Source of the DNA: Corythucha ciliata
Taxonomy: Eukaryota > Arthropoda > Insecta > Hemiptera > Tingidae
DNA: 64,000 nucleotides
Assembly (NCBI GenBank): GCA_038030265.1
Contig: CM075942.1
Location: 50,310,751 to 50,374,750 of the forward strand
Direction of reading: 5' to 3'
The position numbers and the translations under genes were made by a program. Below are positions 1 to 11,529 of the stretch, piece by piece. Position 1 is the stretch's first letter; each line of letters starts with the position of its first letter. The notes beneath the pieces were generated by a model that made no database searches, was not told the origin of the DNA, and saw only the letters and a list, made by a program, of their open reading frames with translations.

Positions 1-3000
1 AAAAAAAAACACAAAGAATTGATCACCTAAATTATTATGCTGCGACGTTTCATCGACTGATGCGTCGACCTCCTCAGGTATTATATTTCTATGCATTCAC
101 AAATCGTCATCATTTCCTCACTTCCATGAAAGCGCGGGTAGGTCTTCTCGATTTTCCTAATATAATCCTAAATTTTCTTCTTATAAATCAACAGTAAAGA
201 TTTTATAAACCACACTACGCTATGGAAAGGATACGTAAATTTCTTGGGATAAGCTGTTTCACTTTCATGTTGCCGTAGGGTAGGGAGTTTTTTAAACACG
301 TAAGCGTTAAATAGCATTCATTTTTGAACAGAAATGTCCAGTTTTAGTCCTGAGTGAGGTGTTAATGCCAGTTCCAGGCCTGGAGCGGCTTCAAGGTTGA
401 ATAATAAGGAATATTAAGTTTAGGCTTATTAAAATTAGCTATTTCCATCACGTATTTTCAACTTCATGGCACCACAGTGTGGATGATGCTCCCCCGTGGA
501 GCGTCATGGACTCTGCATGTCTTCAAGCTTCACCACTCAGACTGGTCGGCACGCGATTTGATGATGGTGGGCTTTATTGACATAATTCGCATGCACGATT
601 TTGGATCTCAAAGCTTAGATCTTGACCCCGTGAGTCCCTGAAAATAATTTTTAAAAAACCTTCGCTTACCCAATCGTTCGTTAAATTGTTTACAAGTTTA
701 AAATTAACAAGACCATTACTCAGAGCCCCGGCGTTCATACCAAAAGACCAAGACGCACGCCTCATTAACGTTTAGGAGCGCACCGACCCCGAAGGAGAAA
801 GCTACCTTATTTATCTTCGAATAACTACCTCGCAGATGGAACTTATACGCACTTTAATTGGAATGAGGGTGGATCCTAACGTTGCGGTCCATCATTCTTA
901 AGCCCAACTTCGGAGTCGAACAGTATTTCATCACCTGGAATGCGTCTCTTCTTTTTTTCTTTTTTCAACTCGTTCAATGTATCACTTCCTCCTCACCACC
1001 GTTTGCTCTTCCGTTTGAAAAAGAGTAGGAGGAGAGTGAAAACGGTGACCTTTTTTCTTTTTTTCTGGTCGATTTCCTTGCCGGTTTTGCCCAGTAAAAA
1101 TATTCCGTCCATGTGAATTATCCGGTGTTGTCGAGAGAAATCGCAAATTTTTTCGCACGCTTTTTCCCCTGCGAATTTTACCGAGCCCAGCCGCCTTCAT
1201 TAATCTTTTGTTTCGAAAGTAAATATGAAGAATTTGGGTTGCTTCCCTTTTGTATTTCAGTCTGAAAAGAATTAATTACCGAGGAGAGCCGTCCATATTC
1301 AGAAGAAAAAAAAAAACGGGACTTAATCCTTATTCCCTCATACGTTGGAAAGCATGTTATAAACTAGAGCGTTGTGTGAATTTCTCTCCCACCATGTCAA
1401 CCAGTGCTGTATAAAAATGACCTATTTTCCTGAAAATGACAGAATTAAGGTGCAGAAAAGGCAAGAAATCCTGTTGATATTGCGTAATGGAAAAATGAGT
1501 ACATATTACAAAAAGGGTGGGTGTGGGTGAGTACAAAGTAATACATCTCTTATAACTGTACAAGTGGTCGGAAGTACGGGGGTGGTTTTCAAGCGTATCC
1601 CTTTTCGTTCCTTATCTCTTGTTCGCTTCGTGGGAACCTGCCTGGGAATTAACTTTGCGGTCACTCTCGAACAACAAAAAATAATATAAAAAAAGTAGCA
1701 CCCCACCCCACCCGCCACACCCGTCGCTTTCTTTCTCGGGTCCTGTCACAAAAGTTCTCCCTACTCTATTGCGCTTCAGGCGACCCTGGAAGACCACTTC
1801 TTCAGTTCTTCGTCAAAACCTCTTTTATTTTCGCTTCTCAACCGACAAGTAATCACGCCCACCCCTCCGTTTTTCAACTGATTCTTTATTATTCACTCTC
1901 TCTTTTATTCATTACTTAAATGGACTTTTACCCCGGTTAAAAATGAAGAAGTTTTTATTTCCTCGTTATTATGTTTATTCATATTTTTCCCCTCTATTCC
2001 AAAGATTTCTTTGTGGCTAAAACTGCGAGCATTTAAAAAAACAAATTGTACCATGCTGCAACTCTGCTGCGCTTCATTAGAATTTCCCATGAGACGATGA
2101 TTTAAAGACTTCCCGCGTGTCACGAAATCCGCCTTGCAACTTATCTATGACCTGAATAAAAGTAATGAACCAAGCGACTGTGGAATTCAGTAGAAAAAGA
2201 CAGTGATCCGACTGGTCGGAGCATTTCCTTCTTTCCGTGAAATCAATAAGACAGTAGAACGGGACACACACAAAAAAGTTTTACATTGAAATTCAATAAA
2301 TTAAATCACTCGGAGGAAAGAAAAAGAACAAAAGAGCCCCTATGTATACAATAGCTTTACTATACGGTGAACGCATGGTTTAAGCTATTGGAGTCGGGTG
2401 GGGGGAGGGTATAACGGTGAGGAAGGAAACGAATTGATGGCCGTATGGAAAAAGTAGCTAATCACGAAAAGGGAATGACGTACTGGGGGATTGTATGCTA
2501 AAGGTGTTAGTTTCCATGCCGTATTGTTACTATTTGTCTGTTCTCCTGTAGGGAGGGTTTTCGTTATTGAGCGGAAAAAATAGAATAATTTACCGCTTTC
2601 CAAGATTTCTCTTGGAGGGTTCGTCTGATTCTCTTTATGGGCGTCTAGTGGGATCGCCAGATCGATTGATTCGAATCGTTTTATTTGTTTTTACCCCGGC
2701 AACTGTGACCGTCTCATCTGACTAGACCTCGATGGAAACGCGTTCAATTTACTCCCCAAGAACTGAGACCATTCTCCTTTCCTTTCCGAAAAACTCAGTA
2801 CTTGGTCTTGACACCTCCCCCCCTGCCCACTCAGAGAAGGTTGAGCTGAGCCATCACCAATGGCATCAGGTCGAGCGCTGGGGGTTCGCACTTCCGGTGG
2901 CATCAAAACCAATGGGCTCTACAGGGAGTTTAAATATACCTTTGCGTGGGTGCTCTATTAGCGGAATTTTGCACCAGGCCAACAAAGCTTGACATTTAAA

Positions 3001-3176
3001 TGCGGAAAACTTACTGAACCTGAAGAATCGGTCATTCCAGAATCAGTTTGAAAGAGTAGCTGGGTCTCCTACCATTGATCTCTATGAACGGCCTAGCGCA
3101 GTCTTCGTTGAAGGTAGGGACGATTGTCCCATAAACACACTTCCGTCGAATCCGTTGGAGGCCAACGCTATCAAAA
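1..3176. other. no gene seen
   Basis: Pyrimidine-rich and A/T-rich intergenic or intronic DNA. Short open frames on both strands have low-complexity or implausible translations, and none shows paired splice sites with a coding-like sequence between them. I see nothing I can support here. Confidence 0.5.
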
Positions 3177-3188
3177 CCACGTGTTATC
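3177..3188. repeat. left 12-bp direct repeat of hammerhead element 1
   Basis: CCACGTGTTATC occurs here and again at 3510-3521, bracketing the palindromic element between them. I read the pair as a target-site duplication made on insertion. Confidence 0.7.
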
Positions 3189-3292
3189 ATAATGGAATCC
3201 ACCTCCTTATACCGGTTGTCCCTCTGTGAATGCTCCACGCCAAACTTTCAGAACTAAGTACAACCAAAATACTTTGCAGTCTCCTTTAATAC

Positions 3293-3335
3293 GTCGAATG
3301 CATTTCGGGCACAACTGTGACCCCTCATCAGCAAC
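3293..3335 (-). ncRNA. hammerhead ribozyme, type I minimal, intact core
   Basis: Self-cleaving RNA motif. Reading the minus strand: stem I 5' side GUUG (3335-3332), core CUGAUGA (3331-3325), stem II made of GGG, a GU bulge, CAC, tetraloop AGUU, GUG and CCC, then GAA, then a palindromic stem III AUGCAU (3303-3298), the cleavage-site nucleotide U (3297), and stem I 3' side CGAC (3296-3293), which pairs with GUUG through three Watson-Crick pairs and one G-U pair. All conserved core bases are present, including G12 and G8. The six-base palindromic stem III cannot close as a hairpin, so activity would be expected as a dimer, as reported for Penelope-type hammerheads. Activity itself is not shown. 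Confidence 0.8.
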
Positions 3336-3403
3336 TGACACCTTCTACTGCAAGTAACACAACCCACACACAAGAGTTGTGTTACTTGCAGTAGAAGGTG
3401 TCA

Positions 3404-3446
3404 GTTGCTGATGAGGGGTCACAGTTGTGCCCAAAATGCATTCGAC
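3404..3446 (+). ncRNA. hammerhead ribozyme with G12 to A substitution
   Basis: Mirror copy in the right arm. GUUG (3404-3407), CUGAUGA (3408-3414), the same stem II, and the same AUGCAU, U and CGAC are present. The conserved GAAA after stem II reads AAAA (3433-3436). The changed base is G12, which is known to act as general base in the hammerhead reaction, so this arm is probably much weaker or dead. Confidence 0.7.
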
Positions 3447-3509
3447 GTATTAAAGGAGACTGCAAAGTATTTTGGTTGTACTTAGTTCTGAAAGTTTGGC
3501 GCGGAGCAT

Positions 3510-3521
3510 CCACGTGTTATC
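3510..3521. repeat. right 12-bp direct repeat of hammerhead element 1
   Basis: Exact repeat of 3177-3188 (CCACGTGTTATC), marking the right edge of the insertion. Confidence 0.7.
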
Positions 3522-3794
3522 GTCATTTTCGGTCGAACGACAACTTCGTTTCTGACACTTGATGGCCAATTTCACCCCACGGGACGCTCGACAACCCATC
3601 TTGAATACTTGTAAGTCAAATGTTCGAAACTTTTATCCCAGATTCACCCGTTGGCTACGGAGTCGTGGTGAGGGGGGGGGGGTCACACCGGACCACCTGT
3701 GTCACAGGCTCACAGAGAGGGCCCAAGAAAAGTTATAAGATGGCCAAATGAGGACTTTTAGTTTCTGACTTCACGGATGTGGGTATACATATAC

Positions 3795-3912
3795 GCCAAT
3801 TCGTGGCTATAAAAACGAAAACGCTACCTCACTGCTAAAATTGAGAAAAGTAAAATTGAGTTAAAAGATTGAACTAAATCGGGGCTATAAAATTGAGGAA
3901 AAGCGCAAATTG
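3795..3912 (+). repeat. degenerate array, family A (TAAAATTGAGAAAA type)
   Basis: Imperfect units resembling GCTAAAATTGAGAAAAGC, spaced about 30-36 bp. The same family recurs at 10590-10985, 20520-21060, 27045-27310 and 49570-49960. Confidence 0.6.
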
Positions 3913-4342
3913 ATGCTCGCGGCCGGCGCTTTTGTTATGGCTGGAGCATTTTTCGTGGTTGCATGCACGTACTTTGTACTTGAAGCTTTTCAGGGGTTGG
4001 ATCTTTCCTGTGGTTGGAGCTTTTTTATGGTCTATGAGCTTTTTTGTGGTTTAAGGATTCTTGTGGTTCGAGATATTTTGTGGTCAGGGCTTTGTTATGG
4101 CTGATTTGTTTTTTTCAGTTCGAGGTTATTTGTGGTGCTTTTTTGTAATGGAGCTTTCTTGCGGCCGAAGTTTTTTCGTGGTTACGCGTACTTTGTGGTT
4201 GGAGCTTCATCGTGGTTGGAGCGTTTTTGTAGTTGAAGTTTTTATGTGTTGTGAGCTTTTTTGTGGTTAGAACCTCCTGTGGCTGGAGCTTCTTTATGGT
4301 TGGAGCGTTATTGTGGTAGTCGCTTTTTTGTAGTTGAAGTTC
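3913..4342 (+). repeat. degenerate minisatellite, family C (about 20-bp unit)
   Basis: About twenty imperfect units of the form TTGTGGTTGGAGCTTTTTT, drifting from unit to unit. Apparent open frames on both strands are by-products of the repeat. It follows a family A array directly. No second array of this unit is seen in the window. Confidence 0.75.
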
Positions 4343-4345
4343 AAA

Positions 4346-5791
4346 GCCTATTGACTTATTATTCATGAATTTCCCTATTCATAATCGTAGAAAAAAGGCC
4401 TTATTTTCAAGGAATTAATGCGGATACGGGTGGATTCTGGTCGTGTAGGAGGAGCGTTTTCTTATTTTTATTTTTCTTCAAATTTTATACATACATTTTT
4501 AGTGTTCACCCTAACAAAGAACGAAAAGGTCAACAACTAGGAAACGAAATTGTAAAAAGAAATAAGACACTCTGAACATTTCTACGTCAGTTTTCATGTT
4601 TATTTCTCCCACGATATCTCTCACGAATACATAGAAAAATACCCGACAGGGGGTGAACATTACCGACTATGACTTGTGAAGGGGAGTCTTCCCCAGAACC
4701 CTCCTCCAAGCATTTGTACGCCTCCCTGCCGTCTCACAGCCATACAAATTAATCATCAAGTGCACTTCTGCCAATATTCCTCTTTAAAACGAAGGAAGCG
4801 CGACTCCCCCCCCCCACCACCACCAATCACACTCAAAAGGTGATCTAAAGAATTCATATCGTTGAGTGGTTTGTGTTGGTGCGAGGGAGTCGAAGAAGGG
4901 CGAGCATCAGGACGCCCTGGGACGTATTACTTCCGAGCGTGGGAATCCGATGAATTCGATTGTAAACAATGCGCTCTTTTTGAAAAACTCTGCTACTCTT
5001 TTTCTTTACGTGCCACCTGGTGAGCGCAGAAGCTTTGATTTGTGTAGAAAACAAAACTTTGGAACTTTCTTTTGAGTCCATCGTATAGGTACGCTTGATG
5101 TTTGAATTGAGGAACAATTAGTGGAACGTTTGCGATAAATATGTGAATTTGCAATTTTGAACATTGGACGAGGGACTCTAAGGCCTTTAGTTTTCAGGGG
5201 ACTCATTAATTTTCCCACGAACGTCGGCCGCCCAATCGACTGCCCTGGGGTCCAATGGAAGTGCCTCGACGTACGGGGCACGGACGTCGCTTTGTGAGTC
5301 GAGAAAATCGACCGAAGTCATCAGTGACAAGGAAATACGTGAATAACACGAGGGGCCGTATAAACAGCGTGGACCCTGTTGAACTATACACGAAATTAAA
5401 CACTCGTGCCCCGACAGAATTAAATCATCCAGTCAGAATTAATTCGCTGTTATGATATACTTAGCCCTCAATAATCGTGCTGTTTAGTTTCACCGATACA
5501 GGGCGACGAAGCTTGAAATATTCGATTTACTCCCTTTCTTAGTCCCCGCTGGGCTCAACCAGTGCGAGGAAAAAAAAAAAAAAAAATGAGAACTACAGCG
5601 AGCCCTTCAGGGGGGATGGCTTCCATGGTTTGCTTGTTTTCATTCGACTCCAAACATAGGGAAAACAACCCCTCCGAAGAAAAAGATCCCTCCTCCTCCT
5701 TTCGAGGGTGAAGATTGCTCAAGGCGGAACGAATTTGTAAACCAAATCATTAGAAGGCACATGAGCAACGTTAATTACTCAGCACGAAGCG

Positions 5792-5822
<31 letters not shown>

Positions 5823-6944
5823 AAGAATGAGGGCGAAAGAAGAGACAACAAGCGTCACTCTCTCACCACCCCTAAAAAGGTTTCCCATACTGAAAAATCG
5901 CAGCTGGGGGGCTCTTCAGGCCTTAAAAAAAATTGTGCTTCTTCAGGTTGCGCCCGAGCCATTTTTCCCCCTTCGCCTTCCCACACTTAATAATCAAGTT
6001 AGGAAGGCCTCGAGAACTCGAGGGGCACAATAGCACAGCAACCTCAATGGCACTTCAATACCTTTCTCAGCCAGTCATTAAATACCTATTGATTCCGTCG
6101 ATGGCCAACAAAGAGATTACGGACTTTTGTCAAAGAAATCAACTGCGACTTCCCACTGTTCTTGAGAACATTATTTGTGTTCATGAGGACAATTGAACTA
6201 GTCCAAGGGTAGATGAATTGTTATTCGGTACGATATGCATACTAGCGGTGTCCTTTTCATTTCCAAAAGAGTGCCGTTATGGCATCGGATGAAAAAAAAA
6301 AAAAGGTTTATAAGAACCCCGCGATCCAAATTTCGTCCGAATCATTGAATCATAATTTGCGTAATTGATCCAAATAATTATGGAGGAATGAAACAGAAAT
6401 GCCCCCTCCACTTTATCACGATTGCAACACGCCCCGCTATATTATTGAGTTGCTTAATAGCCTTTTCTCTTATAAAAACGCGACCGGTCAAATTAGATCC
6501 TTACGCGCAGGGTAGACTGTGATGAACACCCCCGACAAAAAAAGAAAATGGTTAACTTGACGGCTGCTAATGTGTGGCACCTGCTGAGAGAAATTGCGAT
6601 AGTTTGGATCGATTGTTCGAAGGGATAATGATACAGTCGCCTGATGTGCCCTTCCTTCCTAAACGAGTATCAATTTTGGACTGCTAGATATAAATGGTTT
6701 GGTGGTTATAGCTTTAATCACGCTCTAATGAACCTTCAAGAATTCACGATACGAAGCAAACAAACTGTGTTTTAATAGACTAGAACTAGAATGGTCGTTA
6801 GAATATAGCTTTTAAGCGATTCCCGATCATTCAAACGAGATTAGCGATTGCCACTAATAGCTCCGCCCCTCAAGTCACTTAACATGGCACGTGAGAGAAA
6901 CAATACGGTGGGAGGGGGTACAGAAACTGACGACTTGGTCGAAC

Positions 6945-6987
<43 letters not shown>

Positions 6988-9627
6988 TATCCCAAAAGAG
7001 TCAGATGTATTTGCTAGATGTTGGTTTTGTCTAGCTGTAGCGCATCAAATTTGTCGAGTGCCATGTGAGATACATTTCCGGGCCTACATTCCGCGATTAA
7101 AATTCATAAAAAGATACAAAGCACTATTTTGGCCATTCTTGAGAGTGAAGTGAGCCACTTGAAATGTAGAAATATGTTCTATAAAGCCACTGTTTCGCCG
7201 TTAAACTGAGGATAAGCACAAGGAAGTGAAATGGGCTATTTCTAGATCGAGGCGCCATGTCTTCGTGCCATGTCTGAAATTCTTGAAGAGGGCTAAGAAC
7301 GCTATTTGACTGGCTTTTGAGGTGCTCTACCGCGGCCAAAGGACGGTAAAAGTGCTAAAGAGCAATTTGAGTTGTTTTTAGGTCAAAAATGTGGTAAACG
7401 CAGATGCTGTCCCGCAATCCCGCAAATTCTGTCCCCTGATAAAAGCCGTGGTTATAGAGCCCAAGAGTCCATTTTAGTTGATTTTAGTGGATGCATGGTC
7501 AGAAGGGACTAGAAAATGTTCAGCTTCCCGGTCGATTTACCCCGGGACGTTCAAACATGTGGCAACGATCAATAGCCCTAGTGCGAGTGGCATGAATAGG
7601 TACTTGAGAAGCGGCTGTTGGTACCACGAAATTCGGACGGCCCATCAACACTAGCGAGTCCAAGCTACTGAATCTCCCCCCCCCCCTCCGCAATTGATAT
7701 ACCCTAAGCTTTTTCAAATCATATCAAACCCTCACCTGATGTTGAGCTTATACTATGTTAAATGTTAATGGGCGCAGCGAAACAGCGCACGTGCGTTATG
7801 AGGCATTTCTCTTGCAACATACTGTCCTGTTAATTGACGAGTAGCAACCACTCTAACACTCATTTAACAGCAAGGATGAAGTCAACTAATTTTGTTTGAA
7901 ATGTTTACCTTCCTCCCACTATTCAATACTCCCTTGTGTTAATGCCGACGAGAAAGTGTTTAAAATGATCGTTGCAGGAGCATCACTCATTTATGTATTA
8001 ACAAGCGAAAGTAAAAATCACAGCATTAAGCCGACTGAAGTTTCACCTTCCCCCTCCCCATTTTTTTCAGTTTTAATAATAATTGTTTGTGTCAAGAAGG
8101 AAAGAGTAGGTGCCCTTTCGAAGAAGCATACCAACACCCGGGGTGCCATTACTTGGCGAGCCAACCTTCCAACAATTATTATAACTACTGGAAGTTGAAG
8201 ATTTATATGAAACATCCTCAGTTCCAGTTAATCAGTGCTTCATTCTGACGATATAAATAAGAGAAAAAGCGGTATTATTTTTGTTTTTTTTTCCCCACCC
8301 TTCTCCCTTGCCCGTCTCACCACATTCGAAGTGGCTGCAACCCGGGCGACCCGCGGCTGGACGAGGTTTCCATTTAATATTAAGTTTTAAATAGTATTGG
8401 AATCGGCACACTAAGGGGATTAAAACGTATAATAATTATTGATGGAGCGATTCTGCTCCACATTAAAACGGTAATCCAAGAAACGAGCTATCATTCTTGA
8501 GGAGACATTCCATTTTTTTTTCTCCCTATTTTTGCCTCACAGTTTACCTTTTCCACGAGTTGACAGAACCGGGGTATGGCAATCTGGAAGTTAAATGAAG
8601 AAAAACGCTCTTGGCAATCGATAGTTTTCACGTTTTATTCAGATAGCGAGCGAATTACTCTTTCCGTCTATACAACAGGACATGGGTACGGATGTTTCTT
8701 TTTTTTTGCTGCGCGCCTACTTCACTTTTTTATGTACAACTTCCCAGTATAATTAAATAAAGGGATCTTGAAAGGATAAAAAAAAAAAAATACAGACCAT
8801 TTTGTGGGGGCGAGAGGGGAGACTTCGGGGGGGGGGGGGGTAAAGCTTCATTTCCTATGTTTTATTTAAGGAGAAAGAGAAGCCACTGCTAAGTTCTAAG
8901 AATTACATTCCGCCGGTAAATTAGAGCCGATTAGGGAAAAAGAAACAGCGTGGGCAAACCATTTATGTTCCATCAATGTCGCTAAAAACGACCGCATTGC
9001 CTTCGGAACCCCGCAATGGGAATTTTAAGAGCTTCGCCGGTTGAAGTTACTAATGCCATCCCCCGCACCACCCCGCCCCATAACTACACAAGGGATTGCC
9101 ACCCTCTACGGGCAAGAAAACAACCGTGAACTTTTTTTTTGATCTTCTCCCGAGTTGAGGTACATGACGAGCGTCAACATGTGTTAAATGTCAAGTCCGC
9201 TCGAGGTTGTGCAATTTCGTTTAAAACTGTGTGTGTCTCGTTATTAAATTCCGTTGCCTTGGCTGAGCAAAAAAGTAGCTCTGGAAGTTCGTACGTCATG
9301 GTTTTTCGACTTGGTATAGCAGCGACAAACGTGTTTTATTTTTTACGCGCTCGGGCGGATACGCGAATTTTTAACGTATGCTGAGCATATAAAAAAAATT
9401 CGAAATCGCGATTGACCCCCTTTCTCGACTCAAACAGCCCGAAAATGCGTTTTAGAGCTTTAACTGTGAAATATTGGCCCCAGAAACGGAGCAAGTTGCG
9501 TTGTGTCACATTTTCTGAGTTTTAGTCGTGACGGCGTATCACCTCGTCATTAGCCAAATTCACTCTTCATCACTTTTTCTCGATATTCACAGTCAAGTTG
9601 TGACCACAAAAAGCCAACACACCCTTC
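4346..9627. other. no gene seen; long A-tracts
   Basis: No supported gene. Notable only for very long A-tracts: about 17 A at 5570-5586, about 29 A near 5792-5820 and about 40 A near 6946-6985, plus G runs such as 8828-8840. The two longest A-tracts could be retroposon tails, but no recognisable retroposon body precedes them. Open frames running through these tracts encode polylysine and are spurious. Confidence 0.45.
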
Positions 9628-9770
9628 AGTTGACATTGTTAGTGAGATCGCTTAAACTACGAGGGTTAATAGGTAATGCATGCAAAAATCTGTAGCCGTA
9701 GGAGCCTACCCTACATTGTCTGCCTTCCCTCGTTGCGTAAAAACGAACCGTTTTCGGTTGCTCGCCATCT
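9628..9770 (+). repeat. interspersed repeat F, copy 1
   Basis: Shares with 38214-38320 an ordered set of blocks including GTCGCTTAAACTACGAG (one mismatch here), TGCATGCAAAAA and AACGAACCG. Present in direct orientation. Element class not recognised. Confidence 0.6.
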
Positions 9771-10234
9771 TCAGCGTCTGGAAGCACAACTGAATCGATT
9801 TTAGAGAAGGGGGGGGGGGCAATTCAGAAATACATAGTCCAAAACATTGTTTCGCGGCTTACAGCCCAATTTGTGTGTGAAAACTTTGCCGATCTCCCGA
9901 TCATCAAACACCCTGCCAGTGTCGGCGAAGGGCCGTTCACTGTTGCTTCAGTTTCGGTCAGATAATAATATGACCACATGACGTGCTACAGAATTGAGAC
10001 GAATTTACCAATTTATGGCATCCCATGGTGGCAACTTAAGGACTTTCTGAATGTCCTTATACGGCTAAAATTGGGAAAGCGTGCTTATTTCATGACTGGA
10101 AATGAGAAAAGCGCCAATGTAGCGACGACGCAGCACCTCCCCTTCTTCCTCAATCATCGGTGTGTTTTTTTCCGAGAGATCGGCTACATATCGCAAGTGA
10201 CCGTTTTCTTTCGCACCCATAGGCCGTGCGTCCG

Positions 10235-10480
10235 AGCACTTTTGACGATTTAGGAGATTATTCTACGGTTTCAAAGTACTTTTAACGAGGTCATATAGGT
10301 CTTTTGACGATTTCAGAGAATTTTCCGATGTTTTCTGATACGTTCGATAACACCAGAGGACTCAGACGATTTCAGAGCACTTTTGGCGATTTCAGGTATA
10401 TTTTTTGACAATTTCAGAGCGGTTTCCACTGATTTAAAGTATATTTGGCTATATCTGAGGTCTTTTGGCAATTTTTCGAT
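10235..10480 (+). repeat. degenerate minisatellite, family E
   Basis: Imperfect units around CGATTTCAGAGCACTTTTGA with a period of roughly 22-28 bp. It runs straight into a family A array. Confidence 0.6.
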
Positions 10481-10589
10481 TCAACTTGAAAATTCAAAAT
10501 TGAGTAAAAACTGTTGATCATTTGCTGTTTACCGTTTACGTGACCAATTTAAGGCTGAAATTTATGCAATGCTATAATCTCTATTCTAT

Positions 10590-10985
10590 AAGGGAGAAGT
10601 TCGCGGCTAAAATTGAGAGCACTAGTGCTATAATTCATGGCTAAAATTGCCAAAAATGCTATTTCATAGCTCAAATGAAGAAAAATACGCCATTTATGGC
10701 GAAAATTGAGAAAAATAGTTTATTCGTAGCTGAAATGGAGAAATAGTGATAATTCGCATAGCTAAAACTGAGGAAAAGCGATAAATCCCGTCTATAATGA
10801 TGAAAAAGGGCTGTAGTCGCGTCTAAAACTGGGAACAAGTGCTCATTTACCGATAAAATATAGAAAAAAACGTTGATTTTCAGCTAATATTGAGAGAACG
10901 TCAATTTGCGGTTTCTGGAGCCAAATTTGCAGCTACAATTGAGGAAAAAACGGCACTTTAGGCGGATAAAATTGAGAATACGAGG
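10590..10985 (+). repeat. degenerate array, family A
   Basis: About ten imperfect units of the GCTAAAATTGAGAAAAA type at a spacing near 36 bp, with heavy drift between units. No coding potential. Confidence 0.65.
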
Positions 10986-11044
10986 AAACCTGCTACGTAG
11001 GTCAATGCCCTCAGGGCACATGCATGTCGTCCAAGGGAATCATA

Positions 11045-11181
11045 GGTCCGTATTCAGAAACCCACCTTTACGAAGCCTTAACTAAAGGAGTTGAAAAATT
11101 AGGTGGTTTAGAAAATGTGTCGTCTAGTTCAAAGCGCTTAAAGGAGACGTAAAGGTTAAGGTGGGTTTCTCAAAACGTGTC
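11045..11181. mobile_element. MITE related to the 26.0-kb PIF/Harbinger-type element
   Basis: Foldback of 137 bp. The left end CCGTATTCAGAAACCCACC matches in inverted form the right end around GGTGGGTTTCTCAAAACG. The left end shares GTATTCAGA with the element at 26019-26326. Flanks ATA and ATG could be a mutated 3-bp duplication. Confidence 0.55.
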
Positions 11182-11529
11182 ATGGACAACGTACGGCTAA
11201 ATAAGAAACACTTTGAACAAATAAAATACAACCAAAAATCGCTCATTTAACAAACGATTACCGGGCGATTTTTGGCAAAAATGATCAACATTTAAATATT
11301 GACAAAACCGCGTACATTTTGTGGTTTCTTGACATGAGAAAACTGGAAATAGAGACGGATTTTTCGATTAGACAAGTCGTTGAAGGTGTTCTTTCTGTGA
11401 AGCCACCGTTTTTGGCCACTGATCCGTGACTTTTGAGAAAAATTCTAATGCGCAGAAAAATGGCTAATTCATTGCCAAAATTCACGACAGAAATTGTGCA
11501 AAAGGGCTCATTCTACAGCAAACTGGTAA

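Larger units (their letters stand above)
3189..3509. mobile_element. palindromic hammerhead-bearing retroelement, copy 1
   Basis: A 321-bp insertion between 12-bp direct repeats. It has a 40-bp unshared left segment (3189-3228), then an inverted repeat with arms 3229-3363 and 3376-3509 around a 12-nt spacer. The arms are almost identical; one difference lies inside the ribozyme core (3306 against 3433). Each arm carries a hammerhead ribozyme motif pointing outward from the centre, on the minus strand in the left arm and the plus strand in the right arm. It has no coding capacity. Minimal hammerheads with a palindromic stem III are known from Penelope-like elements and animal retrozymes, and inverted terminal blocks with a short one-sided extension are known for Penelope. 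Assignment to that class is inference from architecture. Confidence 0.75.

Noticed and set aside
3913..4342. CRISPR-like or protein repeat array
   Set aside because: Units are degenerate, there are no spacers of constant length between exact repeats, and the context is eukaryotic.
5761..7153. Open frames with long polylysine stretches
   Set aside because: They run through poly(A) tracts and have no coding-like sequence on either side.
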